Below, one piece after another: positions 52,277 through 62,661 of a DNA stretch of 64,000 nucleotides. The position numbers and the translations under genes are program-made. Position 1 is the stretch's first letter; each line of letters begins with the position of its first letter. A model generated the notes under the pieces. That model saw nothing but the letters and a program-made list of their open reading frames with translations. It was not told the origin of the DNA and ran no database searches. Source of the DNA: JACCZX01 sp963807155 (GTDB lineage: Bacteria > Pseudomonadota > Gammaproteobacteria > Burkholderiales > Burkholderiaceae_F); the NCBI GenBank assembly GCA_963807155.1, contig CAWEAZ010000011.1, positions 1 to 64,000 of the forward strand, written 5' to 3'.

Positions 52277-55249
52277 TCACCGCGCTGAGCCGAGCGGGCC
52301 AACCGCTGCGGATGGTTTCACTTCGAATTCGCCGACGACGACGCGCTGCCCACCCTCGCTCTTCAAGCGCAGTGTCGTGCGCTGGTCCTGCTGCGCGGGC
52401 GTGCCAAAGCCGCTCGACAACCAGAGCATCAAGCCGGTGCTCGACGCCAGCACCTGCTGACGGTGGCCGAAGAAATTCGCCTCGACGCGGTACTTGCCGG
52501 GCTTGGCGTTTCTGAGTGCGAACTCCTCGGGCCCGTAGCCGCCGGTTGCATCGCGCGTGATCGCACCGCCCTGATACGAGAGGTTGCGGCCGTAAAAGAC
52601 CTCGTCGCCATTCGGGTCGATGACGTGCAGGTCGACATCGGTGGCGTCTGCATCCCAGGCGAGAACGACACGCACGTCGAGCGGCAGGTTCTTCAGCAGG
52701 CGCGGTTCGATCGCGGAGACATCGACTGGCTTGCCCGCGCGCTCTGCCTCGGAGACGACAGCGTTGAGCTCCGCCAGCGCGATCAGGTCGACATCGGCGA
52801 AGCGCGAGTCCCACGCACCGGTGACAACTTCGTACAACCGGTCGACCGCTCGCTGCGACTGGCCCGATTGCGCCAGCGCGAGCCCGAGGTCGCGGTGCGA
52901 CTGCGGCTCGTTCGGCGCCAGCTCGAGCACTCGCTCGAAGATGGGCAGCGCCAGCGCGATCTCGTCGGCCTGCTGCAGCCGATACGCCAGCAGGCGAAGC
53001 ACTTGCCGGTTCTGCAGATCCATTTCTGCCAGGTTCGACAGTGCACGCAGGCCCCAGCTCGCGCTGGCCTTTCTGCAGAAAGAACTCGGCAGTGTCGAGG
53101 AAAGAAGCCGACGCTCATCGCGTTGTCGCGCCGCTCGTCGAGGTAAACCGCGTGCCAGTTTTTCGGCTCGGTCGCATTGCAGGCGTTTCGTCCACGCCGA
53201 GTTTGATGCCGCGGGCTTCAGTGCGATCGAGATGCTCGGCGCCGCCGATCGGCCACGGTCCCTTTCTCTTCCCGTTCGGCCGGTGCTGCGGCGAGACGTG
53301 AAAGCCGGCCGCCGGTGGAGCCGCCATCGGCTGCGGCACTGAGGCATCGCGCGGTGCGTCGGCCCGTCGTTGGCGCGACGATTCCTGGGTTTGACCGAGC
53401 GCACCTGCCTGCGACTTGGCGATCTGCAGGACCTTGGCCGGCTCGTCTTTCGGAAACGTACGATTCCACCAGGCGACCCGCGTCTCGAAGCGCCGTATCA
53501 CCTGTGCAAGCCGCGCTGCATCGCTCTGCGCGCGATTTTTCTTCGTCGTCGCCGCCAGCCGGTCGTACGCCGCACGCAGCGACGGCGGGGGCTCGATGTC
53601 ATTCCGGACGTAATCGTCGACCTGCTCGAGCACAAGCAACGACGTTTCGCGCGTGGCCAATGCGAAGCGCCGGCCGATCTCGCGTATGCGCGCCTTGTTG
53701 ACACGCGTGTCGCCTTCCAGCGATGCGAGCGTGAGACGCGCCCACTGCACGGCGGCCAGCCTTGACACGTTGCGCCCCTCTTCGATGCGCACGGTTCGCG
53801 TGGTCACAGCGCCGTCACTGCCACGCAGCCGAAGCGTCAGATCGGCGCTTTTCGCGGTGAGCATTCCGGCGATGACCAGTCGGCCGCTGTTGGCATGGTG
53901 CGACTCGACGACGATCTCCTTCGCACCGAGGGCCGACACGTCGACAATTTGCGTGCCGCGCGCGAGCAAGGCATCCACGGCCTGCGCTTGCGTCAGTACC
54001 GTCAGATCGATGCTGCGCCCGCCGCTTGTCTCGGCCACAGCTTTCAGCGCTGCCGGGTCGGCGCTTGCCGAGCTGTGCACCATGTAGGCAGGCACCGGGA
54101 ACGTGCGCCGCCAGTGCGCGCCGTAGTTCGCGAGGCCGTCGGTGAACCAGATTGCCTCCTGCGAAACTCCGTCGTGCCGCACGGCGCCGAGGTGGCTCGC
54201 GCCGTCGTAGACCGTCGCCTGCAAGGCACGCCGGAGCGCGGTCCAGTCACCGTTCTTCACGACAAAGCGCTCGCCTTCGTGAGCGACGTCGGCGAAGCGA
54301 GTCAGCGTGACCGCAATCGTTCCGGCGCGTTTGAAGTAGGCGTCGAGCAGCGCGAGCTCGCGGTCGAGGTGCCGGCCTGCGGCCGATCCGGAAGCGTCCC
54401 AGACAATCTGCACCTGGCGCGGCAGCGGCCGCGGCGCCGATTGCTGCGAGACCGCCAGGTCGAGCGTAAAGAAGACGTCACTGCCGCGCTGCTCGGTTGT
54501 GATCTCGACGGCGTTCGCCGCCGTGTGCACGACCAGCGGATCATTGGGAAGCGCCGCTCCGTCAAGCGATCGCCGGGCGACGAAGCCGCCGCGCGGATCG
54601 CGCTCAAACGCCAGCCCGAGCGGATTGCCGCTGACGATCTGCGGCCGCGCAGCCGCGCTCGCGTACCGCAACGAGAGCTCGAAGCGGTCGACGGCTTTCG
54701 CATAGGCAAGCGGCAAGGAAAGCCGTGCGGTGGCAGGCTCGACCAGCCGCAGCACGACGGTGCGCGTCTTGCCCGGCGCGAGCGGATAGATGCGCAGCTC
54801 GTAGTTGTTGCCGAGTGTCGTCTGCAGCAGGCCCGGATCAACCCGGCGCCGCACGATGTCTTCAAAGACCTGCTGCGCGCGCGCTTTCTCGACCGGCACC
54901 GCGTCGCGCAGTTCGCCGTCGATATCGAGCGCAAAGCCGCTGACGATTTGACCACTGGCAAGCGGAAACTGCAGCTTGCCTTCAAGGACGCGTCCGTTCG
55001 GATTGAAGAACTCCATCTGGACACGCGTTTCGGCAACGCCCGCCGAAACTTCGACATCGACCTTCAGCGCCTGCAGGCGGATCGGTTGCTCGGCACCCTG
55101 AACCTGCAGAACCGGCGGTCGCCAGACCGGCGGCGGGGGCGATGGCGCCAGGTGCTGGCGAGGCTGCGCCGAGTGCGGCGTGGCGGCTGCTAAGCCGGCG
55201 CAGGCCGCACCAATGAAAAACGAAAAGTCGGGTCAGTGCGGGCGGTCAT
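52277..55249 (-). CDS. VIT/VWA-domain exported protein with TPR-like and DUF2135 C-terminus, several frameshifts
   Basis: About 985 residues if restored. A signal peptide (starting at 55249, then 'FFIGAACAGLAAA') and a proline-rich linker lead to a VIT domain ('RVQMEFFNPNGRVLEGKLQFPL'). A VWA domain with MIDAS-like 'WDASGS' follows, then a helical/TPR-like region ('LAEMDLQNRQVLRLLAYRLQQ'), and a C-terminal DUF2135 domain ('DVDLHVIDPNGDEVFYG'). Breaks are inferred near 55218 (T-run), 53180, 53107 and 53058 (G-run). VIT-VWA proteins are bacterial relatives of inter-alpha-trypsin inhibitor heavy chain; the function is unknown, probably surface adhesion or envelope. It could instead be a decaying gene. 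Confidence 0.65.
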
Positions 55250-55379
55250 GGCGTGTCTTTCAGCAAGCGGCGGATCGAGCGAATGCGATGCGCCTGCAAG
55301 CTGAAACGGGCCAAACACGCTTTCGGGGTTAACGATGTTTGTGACCTCGACAACCGGCAACTAAGCGCCGTCCCGCGAG

Positions 55380-55811
55380 CTACAGCTCAAACAGACTCGT
55401 TGCCTCCAGACTGAGTACCTCGGCGTCGCGCTGATTGCGCATCCGCCACGTCCAGCGAACGATTCCGAGCGTCGGACGCGACCGCGCAGTCCTGACGTCG
55501 ACGACTTCAATTTGCAGTTTCAATTGATCGCCGGGGCGTACCGGACTTGACCAGTTGAGATTTGTCAGGCCAGGAGAACCGAAAGACTCCGAGCCGGCGA
55601 GAACATTGTCGACGACGAGCTTCATTGCGAGGCAGCACGTGTGCCAGCCGCTTGCGATCAGTCCTTTCCACCGGCTCGCTGCTGCGCGTTGCGGATCGAT
55701 GTGAAACCACTGCGGATCAAATTCGCGCGCGAAGCGGATGATCTGTTCTTCGGTTATTGCGACCGAACCCGCATCGATCAGTTGTCCCGCATAAAACTCG
55801 TGGAACTTCAT
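55380..55811 (-). CDS. MaoC-like dehydratase
   Basis: A 143-residue hot-dog-fold protein: 'ITEEQIIRFAREFDPQWFHIDPQRAA' is the MaoC hydratase-2 motif region (Asp and His of the active site) and 'GLIASGWHTCCLAMKLVVDN' the second block. MaoC enzymes add water to enoyl-CoA thioesters. It lies 33 bases downstream of boxB on the same strand and may act on an unsaturated acyl-CoA formed after BoxC, which is inference from position. Confidence 0.85.
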   Translation of the reverse strand: MKFHEFYAGQLIDAGSVAITEEQIIRFAREFDPQWFHIDPQRAAASRWKGLIASGWHTCCLAMKLVVDNVLAGSESFGSPGLTNLNWSSPVRPGDQLKLQIEVVDVRTARSRPTLGIVRWTWRMRNQRDAEVLSLEATSLFEL

Positions 55812-55844
55812 ACCGATCGCTGCAGTCAGCAGCGGGCTTCGCTA

Positions 55845-57284
55845 TCAGTTGAATCGCACGTATTCGAAGTCCATCGGCTGCTCGTTGACCGGCACCCGCG
55901 GCGGCGCAATCCAGCCTGCGTACTTGCCCGGCTCGACGACGCGCTTCATCAGCGATGCGACGAAAGCGCGATCGCCATCAGTGGGTATCCAGTCCTGCAG
56001 TCGCGAGTTCCATTCGTCTTCTGCAGCAATGCGGCCCTCGGGTGACACGTGTATGCCGGCCAGCGATCCGATACGGCGGTTGAACGCCTTGTGCGGAAGC
56101 GTAAGTCGATCAGGAAGACCCGACTTTTCGATCACGCGATTCCAGCGGCCGATACCGGCTTCGGAATCACGAATGAAATCATCGCGCAGCACTTCGTTCA
56201 GTGCGTTAAGCATCGGCACTTCGCGCTCGACGATCGCACCCGTCGATGCATCGAGCACTCTGTAGCTCGCGTCCTTCAGCACGTGATCGTCATCGCGTTT
56301 CGCTTCCTTGAAGCGACCTTTCAACCCTGAGCTGTAGAAGATCGCCGCATTCGAAGACTGATCGGCGCCGAACAGATCGATCGTTACGCTGTAATGAAAA
56401 TTCAAATAGCGCTGGATCGTCGGTAGATCGATCGCGCCCGCCGCACGCACCTTGGCAGGATCGTCACTCTTCAACTGATTCATGACCTCGCAAGTGCGCT
56501 GGATCACGCGGGCTACGCCGGATTCACCGACGAACATGTGATACGCCTCTTCGGTCAGCATGAACTGAGTGGTGCGCGCCAGCGGCGCAAAACCCGATTC
56601 GGCGAGGGCGTTCAGCTGAAACTTGCCGTCTCGATCCGTGAAGTGCGTGAACATGAAAAACGCCAGCCAGTCGGGCGTTTTTTCGTTAAAAGCTCCGAGA
56701 ATGCGCGGGTTATCGGGATCGCCCGAGCGGCGCTCTAGCAGCGCTTCCGCCTCTTCGCGCCCGTCGCGGCCGAAGTAGCGATGCAGCAGATACACCATCG
56801 CCCACAAGTGACGGCCTTCCTCGACGTTGATCTGAAACAAATTGCGCAGGTCGTACAGCGACGGCGCAGTCAAACCAAGATGCCGCTGCTGCTCGACCGA
56901 CGCCGGTTCTGTGTCGCCCTGCGTGACGATAATTCGGCGTAGGTTTGCGCGATGCTCGCCCGGCACCTCCTGCCACACCGGTTGCCCCTTGTGATCGCCG
57001 AAGTGGATCGTGCCCTCCGATTGCACAGGATTCAGAAAGATGCCCCATCGATACTCAGGCATTTTCACGTAGCCGAAATTGGCCCAGCCGTCGCGCTCAA
57101 CGCTGATCGCAGTGCGCAGGTAAACGTCAAATCCATGGCTGCCGTCGGGTCCGGTTTCGCGCCACCAGTCGATGAAGCGCGGCTGCCAGTGTTCGAGTGC
57201 GCGCTGCAGCGACTTATCGGCGGCCAAATCGACGTTGTTTGGAATCCTGTCTGTCGTGGCGATGCTCGTCGTGCCAGGACTCAT
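55845..57284 (-). CDS. boxB: Benzoyl-CoA 2,3-epoxidase, oxygenase component B
   Basis: A 479-residue diiron oxygenase that epoxidises benzoyl-CoA with electrons from BoxA. 'NVEEGRHLWAMVYLL' and 'LTEEAYHMFVGESGV' are the two ExxH-like iron-binding helices; 'MPEYRWGIFLNP' near residue 75 and 'GIHVSPEGRIAAEDEWNSRLQDW' near the C-terminus are typical BoxB. The length matches. Its start overlaps the boxC stop (ATGA). BoxA reductase is not in the window. Confidence 0.94.
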   Translation of the reverse strand: MSPGTTSIATTDRIPNNVDLAADKSLQRALEHWQPRFIDWWRETGPDGSHGFDVYLRTAISVERDGWANFGYVKMPEYRWGIFLNPVQSEGTIHFGDHKGQPVWQEVPGEHRANLRRIIVTQGDTEPASVEQQRHLGLTAPSLYDLRNLFQINVEEGRHLWAMVYLLHRYFGRDGREEAEALLERRSGDPDNPRILGAFNEKTPDWLAFFMFTHFTDRDGKFQLNALAESGFAPLARTTQFMLTEEAYHMFVGESGVARVIQRTCEVMNQLKSDDPAKVRAAGAIDLPTIQRYLNFHYSVTIDLFGADQSSNAAIFYSSGLKGRFKEAKRDDDHVLKDASYRVLDASTGAIVEREVPMLNALNEVLRDDFIRDSEAGIGRWNRVIEKSGLPDRLTLPHKAFNRRIGSLAGIHVSPEGRIAAEDEWNSRLQDWIPTDGDRAFVASLMKRVVEPGKYAGWIAPPRVPVNEQPMDFEYVRFN

Positions 57285-58979
57285 ACACGTTCCCAGTTGA
57301 ATCGTGCTTTGTTGCCGCTGCCGTACACCTTCAATGCTCCGGCTTCACCCACCGCATTCGGGCGCGAGAAGATCCAGTTTTGCCACGCAGACAGACGCCC
57401 GAACACGCGCGTTTCCATCGTCTCGGCAACACCAAAGCGCAGGTTGGCTTCCATGCCGGTCAAGGCGTCGGGCGACATGCTTGCGCGTTCTTCAAGAGCG
57501 ATACGAATTTCGTCGGCCCAGTCGAGCTCGTCTGGCGCGACCGTCACGAGGCCGAGTTCGAGCGCAGCACTGGCACCCAATTTTTTTCCAATCGCCGCAC
57601 GAGCATGCGCAACCGGTTCTGCCTCACGGTAAAAACGTGCATCGATGCGTGCCCATTGATCGACGCGCGGATACGTGCCGAAGTTAAGCGCCGACAATGC
57701 GATTGCCGTGCTTTCCGCTGCCATGTAGCTGCGGTCGGCGGCCAGCGCAAGCTCGAATAGCGTCCCAGCAAAACACGATCCGCGTTCGATCAATGCGAAC
57801 ATCGTGCGCGATGAAACGTCGAGGCGTGCGAAGGTGCGTCTGAGCATGCCGATCGTCTCGCGCACAAACCAATGCGCACGGTGCTCGTCAAGCGTGGCGT
57901 CCACCGCGAGCACGGCATCGGGGTCACCGCGTGTCTTCAACAGCCACGTACCGATATCGATCTGATTGGTACGCAGCATCAGGATCGCATCGTCGAGCTC
58001 GCGCGCCATCGCCAGCGGCCACCAGTCGCAGCCGGCAGCGACGATCGAGTCGATGCTGCGCTGGTTGCGGCGCACTCGGCCCGCTCACTGTCAATGTGGC
58101 ACGTCGCGTCGCGCGATCGATAACCACATCGACGAACTCGTAGTGATAACCCGCTTCGTCGATCGTGCGCTTCAGCGGATTCAGCGCGATACCCTGTTCG
58201 CCCGCAGTTGCCGATGAAGGTCGATCGCTTAGCGCGGCCAATTCAAGCGCGCGTCGCTTGACCTCGGCACCGAACTGCTGCGATTTGACGACAGCATCGA
58301 CCAGTCGCCACTCCTTGGCGCGTGCGCCGCGAACTCCCTCGGTTGTAGTGCAGAAAATATCGGCGAGGTCGTGCCTCACCTTGCGCTTGTCGGTAAGCCG
58401 CGTCAGCCCACCGGTTCCTGGAAGCACACCGAGCAGCGGCACCTCGGGCAGGCTAACCGCGGACGAGCGATCATCGACCAGAAAAATCTCGTCGCACGCA
58501 AGCGCGAGTTCGTAGCCGCCGCCTGCCGTCGTTCCGTTGCACGCCGCGATGAACTTCAGCCCCGAGTTGCGGCTGGCATCTTCGATGCCGTTGCGTGTTT
58601 CATTGGTGAACTTGCAGAAGTTGACTTTCCACGCATGCGACGACAGGCCGAGCATGAAAATATTGGCGCCTGAACAGAAAATCCGATCCTTGCCGCTGGT
58701 GATGATCACGCAGCGCACGTCAGGGTGCTCGAAGCGAATGCGCTGCACGGCATCGTGCAGCTCGATGTCGACTCCGAGATCGTACGAATTGAGTTTCAGC
58801 TTGTAGCCAGGGCGGATGCCGCGATCTTCCTGCACGTCGATCGTGATGCGCGCAATCGCGCCGTCAAAGTCGAGTTTCAAATGCGCGTAGCGATCGGGCT
58901 CGGTTTGATAGTCAACCTGAGAGTCGACCGGCGCGGGCACAGTTTCGGTCGAGCCCTGGTGCAAAGCGTGCGCTGACAC
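57281..58979 (-). CDS. boxC: 2,3-epoxybenzoyl-CoA dihydrolase, one frameshift
   Basis: About 555 residues. A crotonase-superfamily enzyme with two crotonase modules that opens the epoxide ring and releases formate, giving 3,4-didehydroadipyl-CoA semialdehyde. Module one has 'CVIITSGKDRIFCSGANIFMLG' and 'AACNGTTAGGGYELALACDE'. Near 58060 the frame breaks in 'LTVSGPSAPQPA', and module two ('IDSIVAAGCDWWPLAMARELDDAILMLRTNQID', 'ALIERGSCFAGTLFELALAADRSY') follows. The correct sequence resumes, so an indel is likely. The start 'MSAHALHQG' is the first ATG of the frame. Confidence 0.9.
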
Positions 58980-58989
58980 GCGGTCTCCC

Positions 58990-59018
58990 TTGCGACGAAA
59001 AAATCTGCGCTCTATTCT
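58990..59018 (+). promoter_or_regulatory. Candidate sigma-70 promoter for the CoA ligase gene
   Basis: TTGCGA (58990-58995), exactly 17 bases, then TATTCT (59013-59018), each matching four of six consensus bases. It lies in the 71-base gap between divergent boxC and the ligase gene and would start transcription about 25 bases before the ligase ATG. No operator is recognised; a BoxR-type site would be expected nearby. Confidence 0.35.
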
Positions 59019-59050
59019 GCCCCCTTTGCTTCCGTAGTGCCGCTAGCGCA

Positions 59051-60589
59051 ATGCCTGCCTCCCCTCCCCCTGCCCAATTCAACTTCGCGCGTCATCTACT
59101 TGAATTGAACGCAGGGCGCGCTGCGAAAGTCGCCTATCGCGACGATGAACGCACGCTGACTTACGGTGACCTGAGCGACCGCGTCCGCCGATTCGCCGCT
59201 GCACTAGGTGCGCTGGGTCTCCGGCGCGAAGAACGTGTGTTGCTGCTGATGCACGACACGATCGACTGGCCGGTCGCTTTTCTTGGTTGTCTTTACGCGG
59301 GTGTTGTGCCGGTCGCCGTCAACACGTTGCTGACGCCTGCCGACTACGCGTACATGCTGGCGCACAGCCGCGCCCAGGCCGCATTTGTTTCCAGCGCGCT
59401 GGTACCGGTGTTGACGCAAGCGATGAATGACGCGCCGCACGAGGTCAAGCGCGTGGTTGATACGTCCGAGTTCTCTTCGCTGACTGCTCGGCACGCACCC
59501 GCGCCAGCCGCCGCGCTAACCGCGGCGGACGACATCGGCTTCTGGCTGTACTCGTCGGGCTCGACCGGCAAGCCGAAGGGCACAGTGCACACGCACGCAA
59601 ATCTGTACTGGACGGCAGAGTTGTACGGCAAGCCTGTTCTCGGTGTCCGCGAAGACGACGTCGTGTTCTCGGCGGCGAAACTGTTTTTCGCTTACGGGCT
59701 GGGCAACGCGCTGACGTTCCCCTTGTCAGTAGGCGCAACTGTCGTGCTGATGGCCGAGCGGCCGACGCCGCCCGCCGTGTTCAAGCGTCTGATTGAACAA
59801 GGCCCGACCATTTTCTACGGCGTGCCGACGCTGTACGCCGCAATGCTCGCGTCACCCGAGCTGCCGGCGCGCACACAAGTCAAGCTGCGCATCGCAGTGT
59901 CCGCAGGCGAGGCGCTGCCCAAGGACATCGGCGAGCGCTTCAATGCGCACTTTGGCTGCGAGGTTCTCGACGGTATCGGCTCAACCGAGATGCTGCACAT
60001 CTTTCTGTCGAATCGCGCAGGACACGTGCGTTACGGCACCACCGGAACTCCGGTGCCGGGTTACGACATCGAGCTGCGCGACGAGCACGGAGCTGTCGTC
60101 GGCGACGATGCGATTGCTGATTTGTACGTCAAGGGACCTAGCTCGGCACTGATGTATTGGGGAAGCCGGGAAAAATCGTGCGCGACGTTCATCGGAGGGT
60201 GGACCAAGAGCGGCGATAAGTACGTGCGAAGCCGCGACGGGTACTTCACTTACGCCGGCCGCGGCGACGACATGTTGCGTGTCAGCGGTCAGTACGTTTC
60301 ACCGTTCGAAGTGGAAACCGCGCTGATGCAACACCCCACCGTGCTGGAAGCAGCGGTAATCGGCAAGACCGATACGGATGGGTTGACAAAGACGAAAGCG
60401 TTCGTTGTGCTGAAAGGTGTGAACAAAGCTTCGGCTGAACTGGAAAACGAACTGAAAGCGTTCGTCAAAGGGAAACTGGCACCGCACAAGTACCCGCGTT
60501 TTCTCGAGTTCGTCTCCGAGCTGCCGAAGACTGCGACCGGAAAAATTCAGCGCTTCAAGCTGCGCGAAAAGGAAGCGTCGGTTGGATGA
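59051..60589 (+). CDS. bclA: Benzoate-CoA ligase family protein
   Basis: A 512-residue ANL-superfamily enzyme that forms aryl-CoA from an aromatic acid, ATP and CoA. The AMP-binding P-loop is 'YSSGSTGKPKGTVH' (about 167-180). 'VLDGIGSTEMLHIFLSN' is the A5 motif of benzoate-CoA ligases, and catalytic Lys498 lies in 'TATGKIQRFKLR'. Its proximity to boxBC supports benzoate, though 2-aminobenzoate is also possible given the kyn genes. Divergent from boxC; the hydrolase gene follows within eight bases. Confidence 0.9.
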   Translation: MPASPPPAQFNFARHLLELNAGRAAKVAYRDDERTLTYGDLSDRVRRFAAALGALGLRREERVLLLMHDTIDWPVAFLGCLYAGVVPVAVNTLLTPADYAYMLAHSRAQAAFVSSALVPVLTQAMNDAPHEVKRVVDTSEFSSLTARHAPAPAAALTAADDIGFWLYSSGSTGKPKGTVHTHANLYWTAELYGKPVLGVREDDVVFSAAKLFFAYGLGNALTFPLSVGATVVLMAERPTPPAVFKRLIEQGPTIFYGVPTLYAAMLASPELPARTQVKLRIAVSAGEALPKDIGERFNAHFGCEVLDGIGSTEMLHIFLSNRAGHVRYGTTGTPVPGYDIELRDEHGAVVGDDAIADLYVKGPSSALMYWGSREKSCATFIGGWTKSGDKYVRSRDGYFTYAGRGDDMLRVSGQYVSPFEVETALMQHPTVLEAAVIGKTDTDGLTKTKAFVVLKGVNKASAELENELKAFVKGKLAPHKYPRFLEFVSELPKTATGKIQRFKLREKEASVG

Positions 60590-60596
60590 TCCAGTG

Positions 60597-61411
60597 ATGA
60601 CGAGCCACGCGCGCGTCACTGCAGGATCGCGCGAATATGTGCTCGAGTATGAATGGATCTCACGCGAGCGCTCAGCCTCGCCCTTGCTCGTATTCCTGCA
60701 TGAAGGTCTTGGCTCAGTCGCAATGTGGCGCGACTGGCCGCGGCAGCTGTGCACTGACCGGCGGATTTCGCGGACTGGCGTATTCGCGACCGGGCTACGG
60801 ACGCTCGACACCACGCGCTGCCGGCGGAAAGATGGCCGGTCGACTTCATGCATTCGCAGGCGTACGAAGTGTTGCCCGCCTTGCTGCAGGCGGTCGGTGT
60901 CGACACCACAACTGATCGTCCTTGGCTGATCGGTCACAGCGACGGCGCGTCGATTGCGCTGCTTTATGCAGCCGCGTTTCCTGACCGTCTAGCCGGCGTC
61001 ATCGCAATGGCGCCGCATGTGTTCGTCGAAGACTTATCGATCGAAAGTATTGCGCGTACGCGCGAAACCTACCTCGCTACTACCGATACGCAGGGGCCAG
61101 GGCTCAGGGTTAAGCTTGGCCGATATCACGACGATCCGGATTCGGCTTTCTGGGGATGGAACGACATCTGGCTGGACCCTGCCTTTCGCAGCTGGAATAT
61201 CGAAGCCCTGTTGACCGCGATCACGAAGCCGGTTCTGGTAATACAAGGCGAGGATGACGAATACGGGACGATGGCGCAGGTCGACAGTGTCGCAAGACAT
61301 GTCCCGCATGCGCAGCTGTTGAAGCTGGCCCGTTGCGGGCACTCACCGCAGCGCGACCAGTCTCAGCAAGTGATCAACGCCACTATCGATTTCATTGCAA
61401 CGCATACGTAA
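60597..61411 (+). CDS. Alpha/beta-fold hydrolase, two frameshifts
   Basis: About 270 residues. The N-terminal part has 'LLVFLHEGLGSVAMWRDWP', a typical oxyanion/HG strand. It breaks near 60760 and 60835 to pass through 'GFRGLAYSRPGYGRS' to 'FMHSQAYEVLPALLQAVG' and then the nucleophile elbow 'LIGHSDGASIALLYAA'. Ser in GHSDG is the nucleophile and the catalytic His is in 'ARCGHSPQRDQ'. Such hydrolases accompany box clusters and may cleave a misacylated or intermediate CoA ester. It is cotranscribed after bclA. Confidence 0.82.
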
Positions 61412-61424
61412 CGGAGACGATCGA

Positions 61425-62597
61425 ATGAACCGGAGACACACACTCACTGTCGCTAGCTGCACTATGCGCTGCGGTTGCCGTGATGCCCGCGATCGCGCAA
61501 CAGCAGCAGAAGTTGAAAGTCGGGTTGATGTTGCCGTTCACCGGAACGTTCGCGGCGCTCGGCAATGCGATCGAAAACGGATTCAAGCTGTATGTCCAGG
61601 AAAACGGAGGAAAACTCGGCGGGCGCGAGATCGAGTACTTCCGCGTCGACGACGAGTCCGATCCTGCCAAGGCGACAGATAACGTCGGCAAGCTGATCAA
61701 CCGCGACAAGGTCGATGTCGTGGTCGGTACCGTGCATTCGGGCGTCGTAATGGCGATGGCCAAGGTCGCGCGCGACACCAACACACTGCTCGTTGTTCCG
61801 AACGCGGGCGCTGGCGCGGTCACCGGGCCCGATGTGCGCACCGAACATTTTCCGCACATCGTTTTCAAACTGGCAATCGGCCTACGCGGCCGGCGTCGTC
61901 GCCGCCGAGCGCGGCCACAAGAAAGCCGTGTCGATCACCTGGAAGTACGCAGCGGGCGACGAAATGGCCGCAGCATTCAAGGAAGGCTTCGCCAAGGGCG
62001 GCGGCTCGGTAGTCAAGGAGTTGAACCTGCCGTTTCCCGGCGTTGAGTTTCAGGCGCTATTGACTGAAATTGCGACGCTGAAGCCGGACGCGACCTTCGC
62101 CTTCTTTGCCGGCGGCGGCGCCGTCAAGTTCGTCAAGGATTATGCCGCGGCCGGATTGACGAAGACGGTGCCGCTTTACGGCCCGGGCTTCCTCACCGAT
62201 GGCACACTCGAAGCGCAAGGTGAGGCTGCGCAGGGCCTGTTGACGACGCTGCACTACGCCGACGGCCTGCCGAACGAGAAAGACAAGTCGTTTCGGTTGA
62301 ACTACGCGAAGGCCTACAAGCTGCAACCCGATGTATACGCGGTGCAGGGCTACGACGCGGCGCAGTTGCTCGCCGCCGGCTTGAATGGTGTCAAGGGCGA
62401 CGTATCCAAGCGCGCGGAAATGATCAAGGCGATGGAGTCGGCGAAAATCGACAGCCCGCGCGGCCCGTTCACGCTGTCGAAGGCGCACAACCCCGTGCAC
62501 GACATCTACCTGCGCAAGGTCGAAGGCGGCGGCCAACAAGTATCAGAAGGTGGCGGTAAAGGGTCTCGCCGATCCGGCGACCGGTTGCAAGATGTAG
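61425..62597 (+). CDS. Branched-chain amino acid/aromatic acid ABC transporter, substrate-binding protein, three frameshifts
   Basis: About 390 residues. The signal peptide is in two frames (near 61445: 'MNRRHT' | 'SLSLAALCAAVAVMPAIAQ'), followed by the LivK-like periplasmic binding domain 'LKVGLMLPFTGTFAALGNAIENGFKLYV'. A second break near 61820 leads to 'IFRTSFSNWQSAYAAGVVAAERGHKKAV', and a third near 62528 to the C-terminus 'ANKYQKVAVKGLADPATGCKM'. Together with the two permease genes it should import an aromatic acid or similar. GGAGA lies before the start. Confidence 0.82.
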
Positions 62598-62615
62598 CTC
62601 CGGACGCTCGATAAC

Positions 62616-62655
62616 ACGGCGGTGCGTGGGAAACTGCGCACCGCCGTTTTATTTT
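62616..62655 (+). terminator. Intercistronic hairpin between binding-protein and permease genes
   Basis: A perfect 11-base-pair inverted repeat (ACGGCGGTGCG / CGCACCGCCGT) with a 10-base loop and a T-rich run (TTTTATTTT) after it, located 18 bases beyond the binding-protein stop. It fits an attenuator or processing-stabiliser that makes the binding protein far more abundant than the permeases, a common feature of ABC operons. Confidence 0.8.
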
Positions 62656-62661
62656 GTATCG

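Noticed and set aside
53895..55193. Plus-strand frame (432 codons) opposite the VIT/VWA gene
   Set aside because: Shadow of the minus-strand coding frame; its Arg/Ala-rich composition is typical of antisense GC-rich DNA.
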